Positions 22,943 to 33,000 of a stretch of 64,000 nt of DNA are shown piece after piece. Both the position numbers and the translations under genes were made by a program. Source of the DNA: Streptomyces fumigatiscleroticus (GTDB lineage: Bacteria > Actinomycetota > Actinomycetes > Streptomycetales > Streptomycetaceae); the NCBI RefSeq assembly GCF_014647975.1, contig NZ_BMQF01000002.1, positions 248,001 to 312,000 of the forward strand, in the 5' to 3' direction. Positions within the stretch are counted from its first letter, which is position 1, and the number at the start of each line of letters is the position of its first letter. The notes below the pieces were generated by a model that had not been told where the DNA came from, did no database searches, and was given only the letters and a program-made list of their open reading frames with translations.

Positions 22943-24238
22943 TTACCAGCGGGGTACGGCCGGGGTGACCCAGTCGGGGTCGGCGACTCGCATCGCGGCG
23001 GCGTCGTCGCGCTCGCGCAGCGACCCGTCGTCGTCCAGCCAGCGCTGGTGGAGGAAGGCCAGCCGGTCCCGGTCGAGTGCGACGCCGAGGCCGGGCGCGT
23101 CCGGGACGGTGACCTTGCCGCCCTCGAAGACGAGGCGCTCGGTCAGGACGTCCTCCGACTGCCAGGGGTAGTGGGAGTCGCAGGCGTGGTGCAGGCCGGG
23201 CACGGTGGCCGCCACATGGGTCATGGCGGCGAGGCTGATGCCGAGGTGAGTGTTGGAGTGCATGGACACCCCGACGCCGAAGGTGCGGCAGAGGGCGGCG
23301 AGCTGCTGGGTGTTGCGCAGCCCGCCCCAGTAGTGGTGGTCGGAGAGGACGACCTGGACGGCGTCCTTGGTGAACGCCTCCTTGATCTCGGCGAACGTCG
23401 TCACGCACATGTTGGTCGCGAGCGGAACGTCCGTCCGAGCGGCGACCTCGGCCATGGCGGGCGTGCCGAGCGCCGGGTCCTCCAGGTACTCCAGGACGTC
23501 GCCGAGCTCGCGGGCCACCTTCAGGGAGGTCTCCACCGACCAGGCGCCGTTGGGGTCCAGACGCAGCGGATGCCCGGGGAAGGCCTCGGCGAGGGCGCGG
23601 ATCGCGGCGATCTCCTCGTCGGGCGGGAAGACACCGCCCTTGAGCTTGAAGGAGGTGAAGCCGTGCCGCTCCTTGAACTTGCGGGCCTGTTCCACCACCC
23701 CCGCCGGGTCGGTCGCGGCGCCCCAGTCGTCCTGCTCGGCGGCGACGCCCTTCGGGTGCTCGGCCCACTTGTAGAACAGGTACGCGCTGTACTCGACGGC
23801 GTCGCGCACCTTGCCGCCCAGCAGCGCGTGCACCGGCAGGCCGAGGCTCTTGCCGAGGGCGTCCAGACAGGCCACCTCGAAGCCGGAGACGACGGACAGC
23901 CGCAGCTTGTCGGCGGTCTGCACGCCGCGCAGGCCGCCGACGTCGACGGCGTTCTCGACCCGGGAGGCGTCCACGGCGACCTGGTCGGCGAGGGTGAAGA
24001 GGCCGTTGAGGTCGGAGACCTGGCGGCCCACGAGCCGGTCGGCGAAGGGGCGGGCCAGCTCCAGGTACTTGGTGTCGCCGTAGGTCTCGCCGAGGCCGGT
24101 CGTCCCGTCGGCCGTCACCACCTCGACGATCAGGCGGGGCGTGTACGGCTGGTGGACGCCCTGCGTGTTCAGCAGCGGCGGGTCGGCGACCAGGATCGGG
24201 GTCAGCCGTACCTCGGTGATGGTCAGGTCGCGGGTCAC
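22943..24238 (-). CDS. gudD: Glucarate dehydratase
   Basis: A 431-residue enolase-superfamily enzyme that dehydrates D-glucarate (and L-idarate) to 5-keto-4-deoxyglucarate. The family K-x-K motif is in SFKLKGG. Metal ligands start in LRLDPNGAWS, and the general-base histidine lies in SMHSNTHLG. GETYGD and NTQGVHQPYTPR are typical of GudD. GTG start overlaps the stop of kdgD (GTGA). Together with kdgD downstream in the pathway and the adjoining permease it forms a complete uptake and two-step breakdown route. Galactarate or altrarate cannot be excluded as substrates. Confidence 0.94.
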   Translation of the reverse strand: MTRDLTITEVRLTPILVADPPLLNTQGVHQPYTPRLIVEVVTADGTTGLGETYGDTKYLELARPFADRLVGRQVSDLNGLFTLADQVAVDASRVENAVDVGGLRGVQTADKLRLSVVSGFEVACLDALGKSLGLPVHALLGGKVRDAVEYSAYLFYKWAEHPKGVAAEQDDWGAATDPAGVVEQARKFKERHGFTSFKLKGGVFPPDEEIAAIRALAEAFPGHPLRLDPNGAWSVETSLKVARELGDVLEYLEDPALGTPAMAEVAARTDVPLATNMCVTTFAEIKEAFTKDAVQVVLSDHHYWGGLRNTQQLAALCRTFGVGVSMHSNTHLGISLAAMTHVAATVPGLHHACDSHYPWQSEDVLTERLVFEGGKVTVPDAPGLGVALDRDRLAFLHQRWLDDDGSLRERDDAAAMRVADPDWVTPAVPRW

Positions 24239-25188
24239 AGGGCGGCTCCTACGAGGTTCAGTCCGGTGGTGAGCAGGGTCTTGAGGTCGGCCAGATCGGC
24301 GGGCGAGGGGTCGGTGAGCGGGGCGCGCACGGGTCCGACGGGGCGGCCGCGCAGCCGGGCGGCGGCCTTCACCAGCGACACGGCGTAGCCGGGGACGCGG
24401 TCGCGGAGTTCGACGAGCGGGACGTAGAAGCCGCGGAGCAGCTTCTCGACGGTGCCCGTGTCGCCGTCGCGCAGGGCGGTGAAGAAGGCGTTCGCGATCT
24501 CGGGGGCGAAGGCGTGGACGGCGGAGGAGTAGGCGGGGACGCCGACGGTGGCGTAGGCGCGGGCCTGGATCTCGGCGGTGGCGGCGCCGTTGAAGAAGAG
24601 GAAGTCCTCCGGGGCGGCGAGGGTGAGGCGCTGGAGGCGGTCGAGGTCGCTGTGGCCGTCCTTGAGGCCGATGACGCCGGGGACGCGGGCGATGCGGCGC
24701 AGCGTCTCGGCGGTGTAGGCGACCTGGCCGCGCTGGTAGGCGATGAGCGGGAGCCGGGTGCGGGCGGCGAGGTGTTCGAGCTGGGCGGCCAGGCCGTCCT
24801 GCGGGGCGGCGACGAGGTAGTGCGGCAGGACCAGCAGGGCGTCGGCGCCGGCCTCCTCGGCGACGCGGGCGAACCGGGCGGCCTGGGCCCAGCCGTAGCC
24901 GGCCCCGGCGACGACCGGCAGACGGCCGGCCGCCTCCTCGACGGTGATGGTGACGACCTGGCGGTACTCGTCCTCGTCCAGCGCGTGGAACTCGCCGGTG
25001 CCGCAGGCGGGGAAGACGGCGCCCGGGGCGGTGGCGAGCTGGGCGGCGACGTAGCGGCGGAAGCCGTCGGGGTCCAGGGTTCCGTCCTCGTGGAAGCTGG
25101 TCAGCGGGAAGGACAGGACGCCGTCCGCCATTCCGTCCCGCAGCCGCCGGGCCACGTCCGCCGCGTCCGTTCCGGTGTCCGGGCTCAC
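24235..25188 (-). CDS. kdgD: 5-dehydro-4-deoxyglucarate dehydratase
   Basis: A 317-residue class I aldolase-fold enzyme of the DHDPS family that dehydrates and decarboxylates 5-keto-4-deoxyglucarate to 2-oxoglutarate semialdehyde. The Schiff-base lysine is in VIGLKDGHSDLDR, the catalytic tyrosine in LIAYQRGQ, and the substrate loop in PACGTGEFHALDE. Start is GTG. It is the first gene of the operon, and its stop overlaps the gudD start. Upstream is a 37-bp inverted repeat shared with the divergent IclR gene. The dehydrogenase needed to turn the semialdehyde into 2-oxoglutarate is not in the window. Confidence 0.93.
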   Translation of the reverse strand: MSPDTGTDAADVARRLRDGMADGVLSFPLTSFHEDGTLDPDGFRRYVAAQLATAPGAVFPACGTGEFHALDEDEYRQVVTITVEEAAGRLPVVAGAGYGWAQAARFARVAEEAGADALLVLPHYLVAAPQDGLAAQLEHLAARTRLPLIAYQRGQVAYTAETLRRIARVPGVIGLKDGHSDLDRLQRLTLAAPEDFLFFNGAATAEIQARAYATVGVPAYSSAVHAFAPEIANAFFTALRDGDTGTVEKLLRGFYVPLVELRDRVPGYAVSLVKAAARLRGRPVGPVRAPLTDPSPADLADLKTLLTTGLNLVGAAL

Positions 25189-25196
25189 CCTGAAGT

Positions 25197-25233
25197 CATC
25201 TCCCTATGTAGACGTCATCTACGTATGGAGATG
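25197..25233. promoter_or_regulatory. 37-bp inverted repeat, candidate IclR operator
   Basis: Outer arms CATCTCC and GGAGATG are perfect and inner arms GTAGA and TCTAC are perfect; 15 of 18 positions pair around base 25215. It lies just eight bases before the kdgD start codon and 73 bases before the IclR start, so binding would occlude initiation of the glucarate operon. Confidence 0.65.
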
Positions 25234-25306
25234 AAGGCTAGGTAGGTGAACAGGCGGCGTCAATGGGTCGGCGGCTTCCGCCTCGCGCCGGATTACGATC
25301 GGCGGC

Positions 25307-26089
25307 ATGTCAGAGACAGGCGGCGTCCGCGAGGTGAAGTCCGCCGCACGCACGGTGGAACTGCTGGAACTGCTGGCCGCGCGCGGCGACCGTCCGGCCC
25401 GCCTCCAGGAGCTCGCCGACGAGCTTCAGGTGCCCCGCAGCTCGATGTACGCGCTGCTCCAGACGCTGATCTCCCGGGGCTGGGTACGCACGGACGTCAC
25501 CGGCTCGCTCTACGGCATCGGCATCCACGCCCTGCTCACCGGCACCAGCTACCTCGACTCCGACCCCCGGGTGCGGGCCGCGCGCCCCTACCTCGACGAG
25601 GCCTCCGAGGCACTGGGCGAGACCATCCACCTCGGGCGGCTGGACGGGCACGACATCGCCTACCTGGCGACCCGGGAGTCGCACGAGTACCTGCGCACGA
25701 TCAGCCGGGTCGGGCGCCGGCTGCCCGCGCACGCGGGAGCCCTGGGCAAGGCGCTGCTGGCCGAACGGGGCGACGACGAGCTGCCCGAGGGGCCCTACGA
25801 GGCGCTCACGCCGAACTCGCACACCGGCCGGGAGTCCCTGGCGGCCGATCTGGCGCGCGTGCGGGAGCGCGGGTACTCCGTCGACCGCGAGGAGGGCGTG
25901 CTCGGCCTCGTCGGCTTCGGTTTCGCCCTGCGCTACGACTCCCCGGCACAGGACGCGATCAGCTGCTCGGTGCCGGTGGCCCGGCTGACTCCGGAGCACG
26001 AACGGCACATCGTCGCGGTGATGCGGGAGATCAGGGCGAAGATCGAGGCGACGGCTCCGGCGGCGGGCGGAGCGGTCCACTGGCGGTGA
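25307..26089 (+). CDS. IclR-family transcriptional regulator of the glucarate cluster
   Basis: A 260-residue regulator with an N-terminal winged helix (RTVELLELLAARGDRPARLQELADELQVPRSSMYALLQTL) and a C-terminal IclR effector domain (RLPAHAGALGKALLA is the typical ligand-pocket segment; DREEGVLGLVGFG follows). It is divergent from kdgD-gudD-permease, with a 37-bp inverted repeat between them, so it probably represses that operon and releases it on binding glucarate or a breakdown product. Start is ATG. An activator role cannot be excluded. It is unlikely to control the MFS gene to its right, which has its own 179-base upstream gap. Confidence 0.92.
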   Translation: MSETGGVREVKSAARTVELLELLAARGDRPARLQELADELQVPRSSMYALLQTLISRGWVRTDVTGSLYGIGIHALLTGTSYLDSDPRVRAARPYLDEASEALGETIHLGRLDGHDIAYLATRESHEYLRTISRVGRRLPAHAGALGKALLAERGDDELPEGPYEALTPNSHTGRESLAADLARVRERGYSVDREEGVLGLVGFGFALRYDSPAQDAISCSVPVARLTPEHERHIVAVMREIRAKIEATAPAAGGAVHWR

Positions 26090-26268
26090 GAGGGACAGCG
26101 CTACCCCACGCTCCAGCACCCTAAACAAAGAGTGGCTCAGGTCACACCCCCTGCCCTCCCTCACCCCTCCCCGCGCTTGATACAAATTGCCCGCGCGTTC
26201 CTGTCCGTCGACGGTCGTCGCCTCCTCCCCCTTTCCGCACCCTTCCTTCCGCACGCCCAGGAACGCCC

Positions 26269-27612
26269 GTGTTCGCCCCCCGCACCACCCCCTGGCCCCT
26301 CGTCGCCCTCTTCACGGCCGGGTACCTCGCTCCGTATCTGCTCCCCACCACCGTCGGCCGGCTCGACGCGGGGCTTCCCCTCTCCGCCACCCAGGCGGGC
26401 GCCGTCGGCAGCGCGCTGCTGCTCGGTTCGGCGACCGCCGGGTTCGTCCTGGCCTCGCGGGTCGAGCGGATCGGGGCGCGGACACTGGCCCGGGCGGGGC
26501 TCTGCCTCGCCGTCCTCGGCTACGGCGGGGCCGCGCTCACCGGCTCCGTCCCGGCCGTCGTCGCCGGGGTGATCGTGGGCGGCTTCGGCTCCGGTACGGC
26601 CACCACGGTCGCCGCCACCCGGATCGCCGCCCAGCAGGATCCGCACCGGGCCTCCACGCTCGGGCTGCTCGGCGTCTCCGCGCTCGCCGGGATCGTCTAT
26701 CTGACCGTTCCGCACCTGGGCGCCGGGCACGGGCAGCCGCTCGCCGTGCTCGCGCTGACCGCGCTCGCCGTATGGCCGTCGACGGGCCGGCTGCCCGGAC
26801 GTACGGCCACGGCACCGGCCCGGCGGGCCGCCACCGCCTCCCCTCTCCCCCATCCGCGCTGCGGGCTGCTCCTGGTCGCCGCGATGCCCTGCTGGTCCTT
26901 GGCGCAGAACGCCCTGTGGGGGGTGAGCGGGCGGATCGGCCTGACGCAGGCGCGTCTCACCGAGGCCGCCGTCGGTGTGGTCTTCGCCGTGGCCCTGGGG
27001 GCCGGGCTGCTGGGCGTCCTGGGCGCCGGGGCGCTCGGGCCGCGGCTGGGCCGGGCGGTGCCCATCGGCGGCGGGACCGCGCTGATCGCCGTGTGCATCG
27101 CGGTCAGCGCGTCCGCGACCGGACCGGGGAGCTTCGCCGCCGGCGAGATCGCCTGGAACGCGCTCTACCCGGTCGTGCTGTCGTACCTGATCGGGCTGGC
27201 CGCCTCGCTCGACCCGCGCGGACGCTGGGCGGTGCTGGCCGGATCGGCGTCCTCGCTGGGGACGGCGGCGGGTCCGCTGACCGGCAGCCTGCTCTCGGCC
27301 GGGGCCGGGTTCCCGGTGATGGGGCTGGTCCTGGGCGCCGGGCTGCTCGTCGTCGCCGTGCCGATGACCGCGGTGGCCCTGCACACCGGCGGGCGCCCGC
27401 CGCTGCCCGGCGCGGTCCGGCGGCGCGGCGGCACCCCCGCCGCCGTGCTCGCCGCGTCCACCGGCACCCCGAGCGGAGCGGTACCGCCGATCGGCGCCCC
27501 GGAACAGCCGGTGGTGGAGATCGAGGTGGACACCCCGGCGGTGGCGGCCCGCGGCGCCTACGACACCGCGGGCCCCCTCCGGTCGGGCGGGGCGCCGGGC
27601 CCCGCGGTGTGA
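26269..27612 (+). CDS. MFS transporter of unknown substrate
   Basis: A 447-residue membrane protein with about 12 hydrophobic helices and weak MFS motifs (ASRVERIGARTLARAG in the helix 2-3 loop). The N-terminus FTAGYLAPYLLPTTVGRL resembles permeases annotated simply as MFS. The last ~65 residues after the final helix are a Pro/Ala/Gly-rich cytoplasmic tail without domains. GTG start with AGGAA six bases before it. It stands alone, between the IclR gene and the convergent deaminase. Substrate cannot be assigned; import and export are both possible. Confidence 0.82.
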   Translation: MFAPRTTPWPLVALFTAGYLAPYLLPTTVGRLDAGLPLSATQAGAVGSALLLGSATAGFVLASRVERIGARTLARAGLCLAVLGYGGAALTGSVPAVVAGVIVGGFGSGTATTVAATRIAAQQDPHRASTLGLLGVSALAGIVYLTVPHLGAGHGQPLAVLALTALAVWPSTGRLPGRTATAPARRAATASPLPHPRCGLLLVAAMPCWSLAQNALWGVSGRIGLTQARLTEAAVGVVFAVALGAGLLGVLGAGALGPRLGRAVPIGGGTALIAVCIAVSASATGPGSFAAGEIAWNALYPVVLSYLIGLAASLDPRGRWAVLAGSASSLGTAAGPLTGSLLSAGAGFPVMGLVLGAGLLVVAVPMTAVALHTGGRPPLPGAVRRRGGTPAAVLAASTGTPSGAVPPIGAPEQPVVEIEVDTPAVAARGAYDTAGPLRSGGAPGPAV

Positions 27613-27641
27613 GTCAGGAGGACCCGCTGACGAGGCGCGGC

Positions 27642-28634
27642 CTACGGGAACGCGTACGCCTCCACCTCCGCCAGGTAGTGCGCCCGCAGCTCCTCCTCGT
27701 CCTCCAGGAAGGAGGCGGTGAAGGAGTTGCGGGCCAGTTCCCGCAGCCGCTCCTCGTCCAGGCCCAGCGCCTCGCGCACCGCGTCGAAGTTGTCGCCGGC
27801 GTAGCCGCCGAAGTAGGCCGGGTCGTCGGAGTTGACCGTGCACAGCAGGCCGGCGTCGAGCATGGCGGGCAGCGGGTGGGCGGCGAGGACGTCGACGGCA
27901 CGCAGCCGCACGTTGGACAGCGGGCACAGCGTCAGCGGGATCCGCTCGCGCACCAGCCGCTCGACCAGCGCCGGGTCCTCCATGCAGCGCAGCCCGTGGT
28001 CGACGCGCTCGACGCCGAGCACGTCGAGGGCCTCGGTGATGTACTCCGGCGGTCCCTCCTCACCGGCGTGCGCCACCCGGCGCAGCCCGAGGGCGGCGGC
28101 GGCCTCGTACACCTCGCGGAACTTCACCGGCGGGTGCCCGACCTCGGCCGAGTCCAGACCGATGCCGGTGATCCGGTCCAGATACGGCTTGGCCGCCTGG
28201 AGCGTCTCCAGCGCCGACTCGGCGGACTCGTCGCGCAGGAAGCACAGGATCAGCCGGGTGGAGACGCCGTGGTCGTCCCGGCTGCTGCCGAGCGCCCGCC
28301 ACAGCCCCTCGACGACGGTCCCCATCTCCACCCCCCGGGCGAGATGGGCCTGCGGGTCGAAGAAGATCTCCGCGTGCCGCACGCCCTGCGCGGCGGCGCG
28401 GGCCAGATAGGCGTTGGCGAGGTCCTCGAAGTCGCGCTCGGTCCGCAGGACCGCCATGAGCTCGTAGTACAGGTCCAGGAAGGACTGGAGGTCCTGGAAC
28501 CGGTACGCCTCGCGCAGCGCTTCGGTGTCGGCGTAGGGCAGCTCGACGCCGTTGCGCTCGGCCAGCGCGAAGGCCAGCTCGGGTTCCAAGGTGCCTTCGA
28601 TGTGCAGGTGCAGTTCTGCTTTGGGGAGGGGCAT
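27642..28634 (-). CDS. Adenine/adenosine deaminase family amidohydrolase
   Basis: A 330-residue zinc hydrolase of the adenosine/AMP deaminase superfamily. Zinc ligands are in AELHLHIEG and VAHAGEEGPPEYI, and the late motif reads CTVNSDDPAYFGG. The extended N-terminal motif HLHIEGTLEPELAFALAERN is the form I associate with adenine deaminases of the Aah1/type 2 group rather than true adenosine deaminases (usually HLHLDG), so deamination of adenine to hypoxanthine is the better guess. It follows RNase Z by 20 bases and lies in the HIT-rnz-deaminase unit, suggesting purine salvage linked to RNA turnover. Start is ATG. Confidence 0.88.
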   Translation of the reverse strand: MPLPKAELHLHIEGTLEPELAFALAERNGVELPYADTEALREAYRFQDLQSFLDLYYELMAVLRTERDFEDLANAYLARAAAQGVRHAEIFFDPQAHLARGVEMGTVVEGLWRALGSSRDDHGVSTRLILCFLRDESAESALETLQAAKPYLDRITGIGLDSAEVGHPPVKFREVYEAAAALGLRRVAHAGEEGPPEYITEALDVLGVERVDHGLRCMEDPALVERLVRERIPLTLCPLSNVRLRAVDVLAAHPLPAMLDAGLLCTVNSDDPAYFGGYAGDNFDAVREALGLDEERLRELARNSFTASFLEDEEELRAHYLAEVEAYAFP

Positions 28635-28654
28635 CAGAGAATGGTACGGGCGTT

Positions 28655-29560
28655 TTACCGACGTTTCGGAACCGGGATCCGTGCAAGATCGTGCGCGACG
28701 GTCAGTTCGCCCTCGAATCCGGCGGCCCGTGCCTGCCGCTCGAACTCCTCCGGATCCGAGTAGCGCTGGCTGAAGTGGGTCAGCACGAGGTGCCGTACCC
28801 CGGCGTCCCGCGCGACCCGGGCCGCCTGCCCGGCGGTCAGATGGCCGTGCTCGACGGCCAGCGCCTCGTCCTCGTCCAGGAACGTGGACTCGATGACGAG
28901 CAGGTCGCAGCCCTCGGCGAGGGCGTGCACGCCGTCGCAGAGCCGGGTGTCCATCACGAACGCGAACCGCTGCCCGCGCCGCACCTCGCTGACCTCCTCC
29001 AGGCTCACGCCCCCGAGACCGCCCTCGCGCTGGATCCGCCCGACGTCCGGGCCCTTGATGCCGTGCGCGGCGAGCCGGCCGGGCAGCATGCGGCGGCCGT
29101 CGGGTTCGACCAGGCGGTAGCCGAAGGACTCGACGGGGTGGGAGAGCCGGCGGGTCTCCAGGCGGTACGCCGCTGTGGCCGCCACCGGTCCGTCGGCGTC
29201 GACCGGCGCCTCGGTGAGCGCCACCGTCTCCCGGTACGCCGTCGCGTACCGGAGCCGGTCGAAGAAGCGCTGCCCGGAGCGCGGGTAGTGGGCCGTGATC
29301 TCGTGCGGCACCCGGTCCAGGTTGATGCGCTGGATGACGCCGGCGAGGCCGAGGCTGTGATCGCCGTGGAAGTGGGTGACACAGATCCGGTTCAGGTCGT
29401 GGGCGGCGACCCCGGCCCGCAGCATCTGGCGCTGCGTTCCCTCACCGGGGTCGAACAGGATGCCCTCGCCGTCCCAGCGCAGCAGATAGCCGTTGTGGTT
29501 GCGGTGCCGGGTGGGGACCTGGCTGGCGGTGCCGAGGACCACCAGTTCGCGTACGGACAC
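28655..29560 (-). CDS. rnz: Ribonuclease Z (tRNA 3' endonuclease)
   Basis: A 301-residue zinc endonuclease that removes 3' trailers from tRNA precursors. The metallo-beta-lactamase core has THFHGDH at residues 62-68, with H63, H65, D67 and H68. A further metal Asp is in [10 protein letters not shown], and the final His region is [11 protein letters not shown]. The exosite arm segment is [19 protein letters not shown] is the start, only six bases after the stop of the HIT gene, so the two are co-transcribed. Length is typical for bacterial short-form RNase Z. Confidence 0.95.
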   Translation of the reverse strand: MSVRELVVLGTASQVPTRHRNHNGYLLRWDGEGILFDPGEGTQRQMLRAGVAAHDLNRICVTHFHGDHSLGLAGVIQRINLDRVPHEITAHYPRSGQRFFDRLRYATAYRETVALTEAPVDADGPVAATAAYRLETRRLSHPVESFGYRLVEPDGRRMLPGRLAAHGIKGPDVGRIQREGGLGGVSLEEVSEVRRGQRFAFVMDTRLCDGVHALAEGCDLLVIESTFLDEDEALAVEHGHLTAGQAARVARDAGVRHLVLTHFSQRYSDPEEFERQARAAGFEGELTVAHDLARIPVPKRR

Positions 29561-29566
29561 CGGCGG

Positions 29567-29920
29567 CTACCCGGGAGGCCATTGCAGGCCGCGTCCGCCG
29601 AGGACGTGCGCGTGGGTGTGGAAGACGGTCTGCCCGGCGCCGGTACCGGTGTTGAAGACGATGCGGTAGCTGTCCAGCTTCTCGTCGTCGGCGACCGCCC
29701 GGGTCTCGCGCAGCACGTCGGCCGCGAGGGACGGATCGGCGGCGGCGAGCGCGGCGGCGTCCTTGTGGTGAGCCTTGGGGATCACCAGCACATGGGTGGG
29801 CGCCTGGGGGTTGATGTCGCGGAAGGCGACGGTCGTCTCGGTCTCGCGGACGATCGTCGCCGGGACCCGGCCCGCGACGATCTTGCAGAACAGGCAGTCG
29901 TCCTGCGGTTCCCCTGCCAT
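29567..29920 (-). CDS. HIT-family nucleotide-binding protein
   Basis: A 117-residue histidine-triad protein, probably a nucleoside phosphoramidase/hydrolase of the HinT group. The triad is HTHAHVLGG near the C-terminus. The N-terminus CLFCKIVAGRVPATIV is the classical HIT start with a Cys pair. The start ATG has AGGAGG seven bases upstream, which settles it against the much longer upstream frame. It heads the HIT-rnz-deaminase unit. In other actinobacteria HIT follows rsmE directly; here the tricorn protease and a lipoprotein-like gene intervene. Confidence 0.95.
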   Translation of the reverse strand: MAGEPQDDCLFCKIVAGRVPATIVRETETTVAFRDINPQAPTHVLVIPKAHHKDAAALAAADPSLAADVLRETRAVADDEKLDSYRIVFNTGTGAGQTVFHTHAHVLGGRGLQWPPG

Positions 29921-29990
29921 GCGTGTGCCTCCTGCACGCCGTTGATCCTTTACCGGGGGCATCGTATCGAGCGCGCCGTGGCGGCGCCGG

Positions 29991-30018
29991 GTCCCCGCCC
30001 GATCGGGCGGGCGGGGAC
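29991..30018 (-). terminator. Hairpin behind the tricorn protease gene
   Basis: GTCCCCGCCC and GGGCGGGGAC form a perfect 10-bp stem around eight bases, starting nine bases after the tricorn stop and ending 70 bases before the HIT start. A strong GC stem without a U-run, as usual in Streptomyces. Confidence 0.6.
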
Positions 30019-30027
30019 GGCAGCCGG

Positions 30028-33000
30028 TCAGGGCAGCGGGGGCGGGGTCCTGGCCGGGTTCTCCTCCAGCGCCGCCAGCGCGAGCCGGATCGCCTCGTCC
30101 AGCTGGACGTCCCGGCCCGCCGCGTGGTCCTGCGGCCGTTGCACCACCTCGACGTCCGGGTCCACGCCGTGGTTCTCCACGCCCCACTCGTAACCGTCCA
30201 GCCAGAAGGCGTACTTGGGCTGGGTGACGAGCGTGCCGTCGACGAGGTGGTAGCGGCTGTCGATGCCGACGACGCCGCCCCAGGTGCGGGTGCCGACCAC
30301 CGGGCCCAGGCCCAGCGCCTTGATCGCCGCGTTGACGATGTCGCCGTCGGAGCCGGAGAACTCGTTGGCGACGGCGACGACCGGGCCGCGCGGCGCGTCC
30401 TGCGGGTAGCTGTAGGGCCGCATGCCGCGCGGCACCGCCCAGCCGACGATCCGGCGGGCCAGCTTCTCCACGACCAGCTGGGAGGTGTGCCCGCCGCGGT
30501 TCTCCCGGACGTCCACGACCAGGCCCTCCCGGGCGACCTCCACGCTCAGGTCGCGGTGGATCTGGGCCCAGCCGGGCGCCTGCATGTCGGGCACGTGCAG
30601 ATAGCCGAGCCGGCCGCCGGACCTCTCGTGCACATGGGCCCGCCGGCCGGCGACCCAGGCGTGGTAGCGCAGCGGCTCCTCGTCGGCGACCGGCACGACG
30701 ACCGCGTGCCGCGGATCGCCGCCGCCGGACGGCGAGATGGTCAGCTCCACCGGCTTGCCCGCCGTGCCGACCAGCAGCGGGCCGGGACCGGTGACCGGGT
30801 CGACGGGCTGCCCGGCGACCGCGACGATCGCGTCCCCGGCGCGCACCGCGACACCGGGCGCGGCCAGCGGAGAGCGGGCGTCCGGGTCGGAGGTCTCCGA
30901 GGGCAGGACGCGGTCGATGCGCCAGGTGCCGTCCTCGTGACGGGAGATGTCGGCGCCGAGCAGGCCCTGCCGGGCGCCGCCGCCGTAGCCGCCGCGCGGC
31001 ATGACGTAGGCGTGCGAGGTGCCGAGTTCGCCGTGCACCTCCCACAACAGGTCCACCAGGTCGTCGTGGGTGGCGACGCGGTCCAGGACGGGCCGGTAGC
31101 GGTCCAGTACGCCGTCCCAGTCGACGCCGTTCATGTCCGGCCGCCAGAAGTGGTCCCGCATGATGCGGCCGGTCTCCTCGAACATCTGCCGCCACTCGGC
31201 CGCCGGGTCCACCGTCTGCCGTACGCGGCTCAGGTCGACGGTGACATTGGTGTCGCTGTCCTCGTCACCGGAGGCGCGCCGGTCGCTGGGGACCACCCTC
31301 AGCCGGTCGCCCGTCCAGAGCACGACGCGTTTGCCGTCGCCGCTGACCCGGAAGCCCTCGACGTCGGCCGCCAGATGCTCGATGCGCTGCTGGGCGAGGT
31401 CGTAGCGTTCCAGCTCGGTGCGCGGGTCGGGGTCGTCGGGGGTGGCCCGGGAGTGGCCGAGCACCCCGCGCACCGGGTGGCGCAGCCACAGCACGCCGTC
31501 CTTGGCGGCGCGCAGGCTCGAGTAGCGGGCGGCCTCGACCGGGAAGGGCACGATGCGGTCGGCGAGCCCTTCGAGGTCGATCCGGGTGGTGGGGGTGCCC
31601 TCGCTGTCCGGGGTCTCCTCCCGGTCGGGTGTCTCGAAGGGGCGGCCGTGCCGCTGCGGGCCGAACGGGGACGGCGTCGTCGCGGCGAGCGTGATCAGGT
31701 GCGGGCGGGCGCCCTCCACGAAGGCCAGGTCGAAGACGTGCTCGTCGTAGACCGGGTCGAAGGAGCGGGTGGACAGGAAGGCGAGGTGCTTGCCGTCGAG
31801 GGTGAACGCCGGGGAGTAGTCCTGGAACCTGAGCGGCGTCGCCTCGGTGACCGACAGGTCGGTGGTGTTGGCGAGTCTGAGCTGGCACAGGGGACGCGGG
31901 CCCGGGTGGGACCAGGCCAGCCAGGTGGAGTCGGGGGAGAAGACCAGCCCGGAGACGTCGCCGTCCTCGCTGCGGTCGATCTCCCGGACCTCGCCGGTCT
32001 CCCGCTCGACGAGCAGCACGCGCCCGTCGTGCGAGGCGACGGCGGCCCGGCTGCCGTCGGGGGCCATGGCCAGGCCCAGTACCCGGCCCAGCTGACCGGC
32101 GGCGAGCCGGCGCGGGGTCGCGCCGGGCGCCGGGCCGGTGGCGGGCGCGAACTCCAGGGCGTCGTCGCCCTCCGCGTCCGTCACCCACACCACCCACTCC
32201 TCGCCGTCCGCGCGGAAGGTGCGCGGCAGCCGGGCCCGCACCCCGGGCCGCGCGGCCAGCGCGCGGGCCGGTCCCGAGCGGTGGGTGACCCAGTGGACGG
32301 CGCCGCGCACGGCGACGGCGCTGCCGCGAGCGGTGTGGTCGGGGGCGGCGGAGCCGAACCAGCGGGCGGCGTTGACCGGATACGGCTGGAGATCGGCGCG
32401 CGGTCCGCCGAGCCGGAGGTCGAGCCGGCGCGGCTCGGCGCCGTCCAGGTCGTCCAGCAGCCAGAGCTCACCGGCCGAGGAGTACACGACGCGGGTGCCG
32501 TCGGTGGCCGCGTGCCGGGCGTAGAAGCCGCCGAGAGCGGTGTGCCGGCGCAGATCGGAGCCGTCGGCGAGGGAGGAGTACAGCGCGCCGGTGCCCTCGT
32601 GGTCGGAGAGGAACGCGATCCTGTCGCCCACCCAGAACGGGTACTCGATGTTGCCGTCCAGCTCCTGGTGGAACCGTACGAACTCGCCGTCGCCCTCGGG
32701 GTCGATCCACAGCTTGCCCGCCGTGCCGCCCCGGTACCGCTTCCACCAGGCCGCCTCCCGGCCCATCGGCGCGGAGAGCAGCACGATGGCGGGACCGTGG
32801 GCGACGTCGCCGACGGGCCCGTACGGCAGGGTGGCGGCGGGGCCGCCGTCGAGCGGGACGGCACGGGCCCAGGTGCGGCGCAGGCTGGCCTGGCCGTGGC
32901 TGCTGATGGCCAGGACCCGTCCGTCCGGGGTCCAGCCGCGCACCTGGGTCTTCCAGCTGCCCCAGTGGGTCAGGCGCTTGGCGGGACCGCCGTCGACGGG

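Noticed and set aside
19365..23171. 1268-residue plus-strand frame through the repeats and over the kinase, permease and gudD
   Set aside because: Antisense to three recognisable genes, and elsewhere made only of repeat translation.
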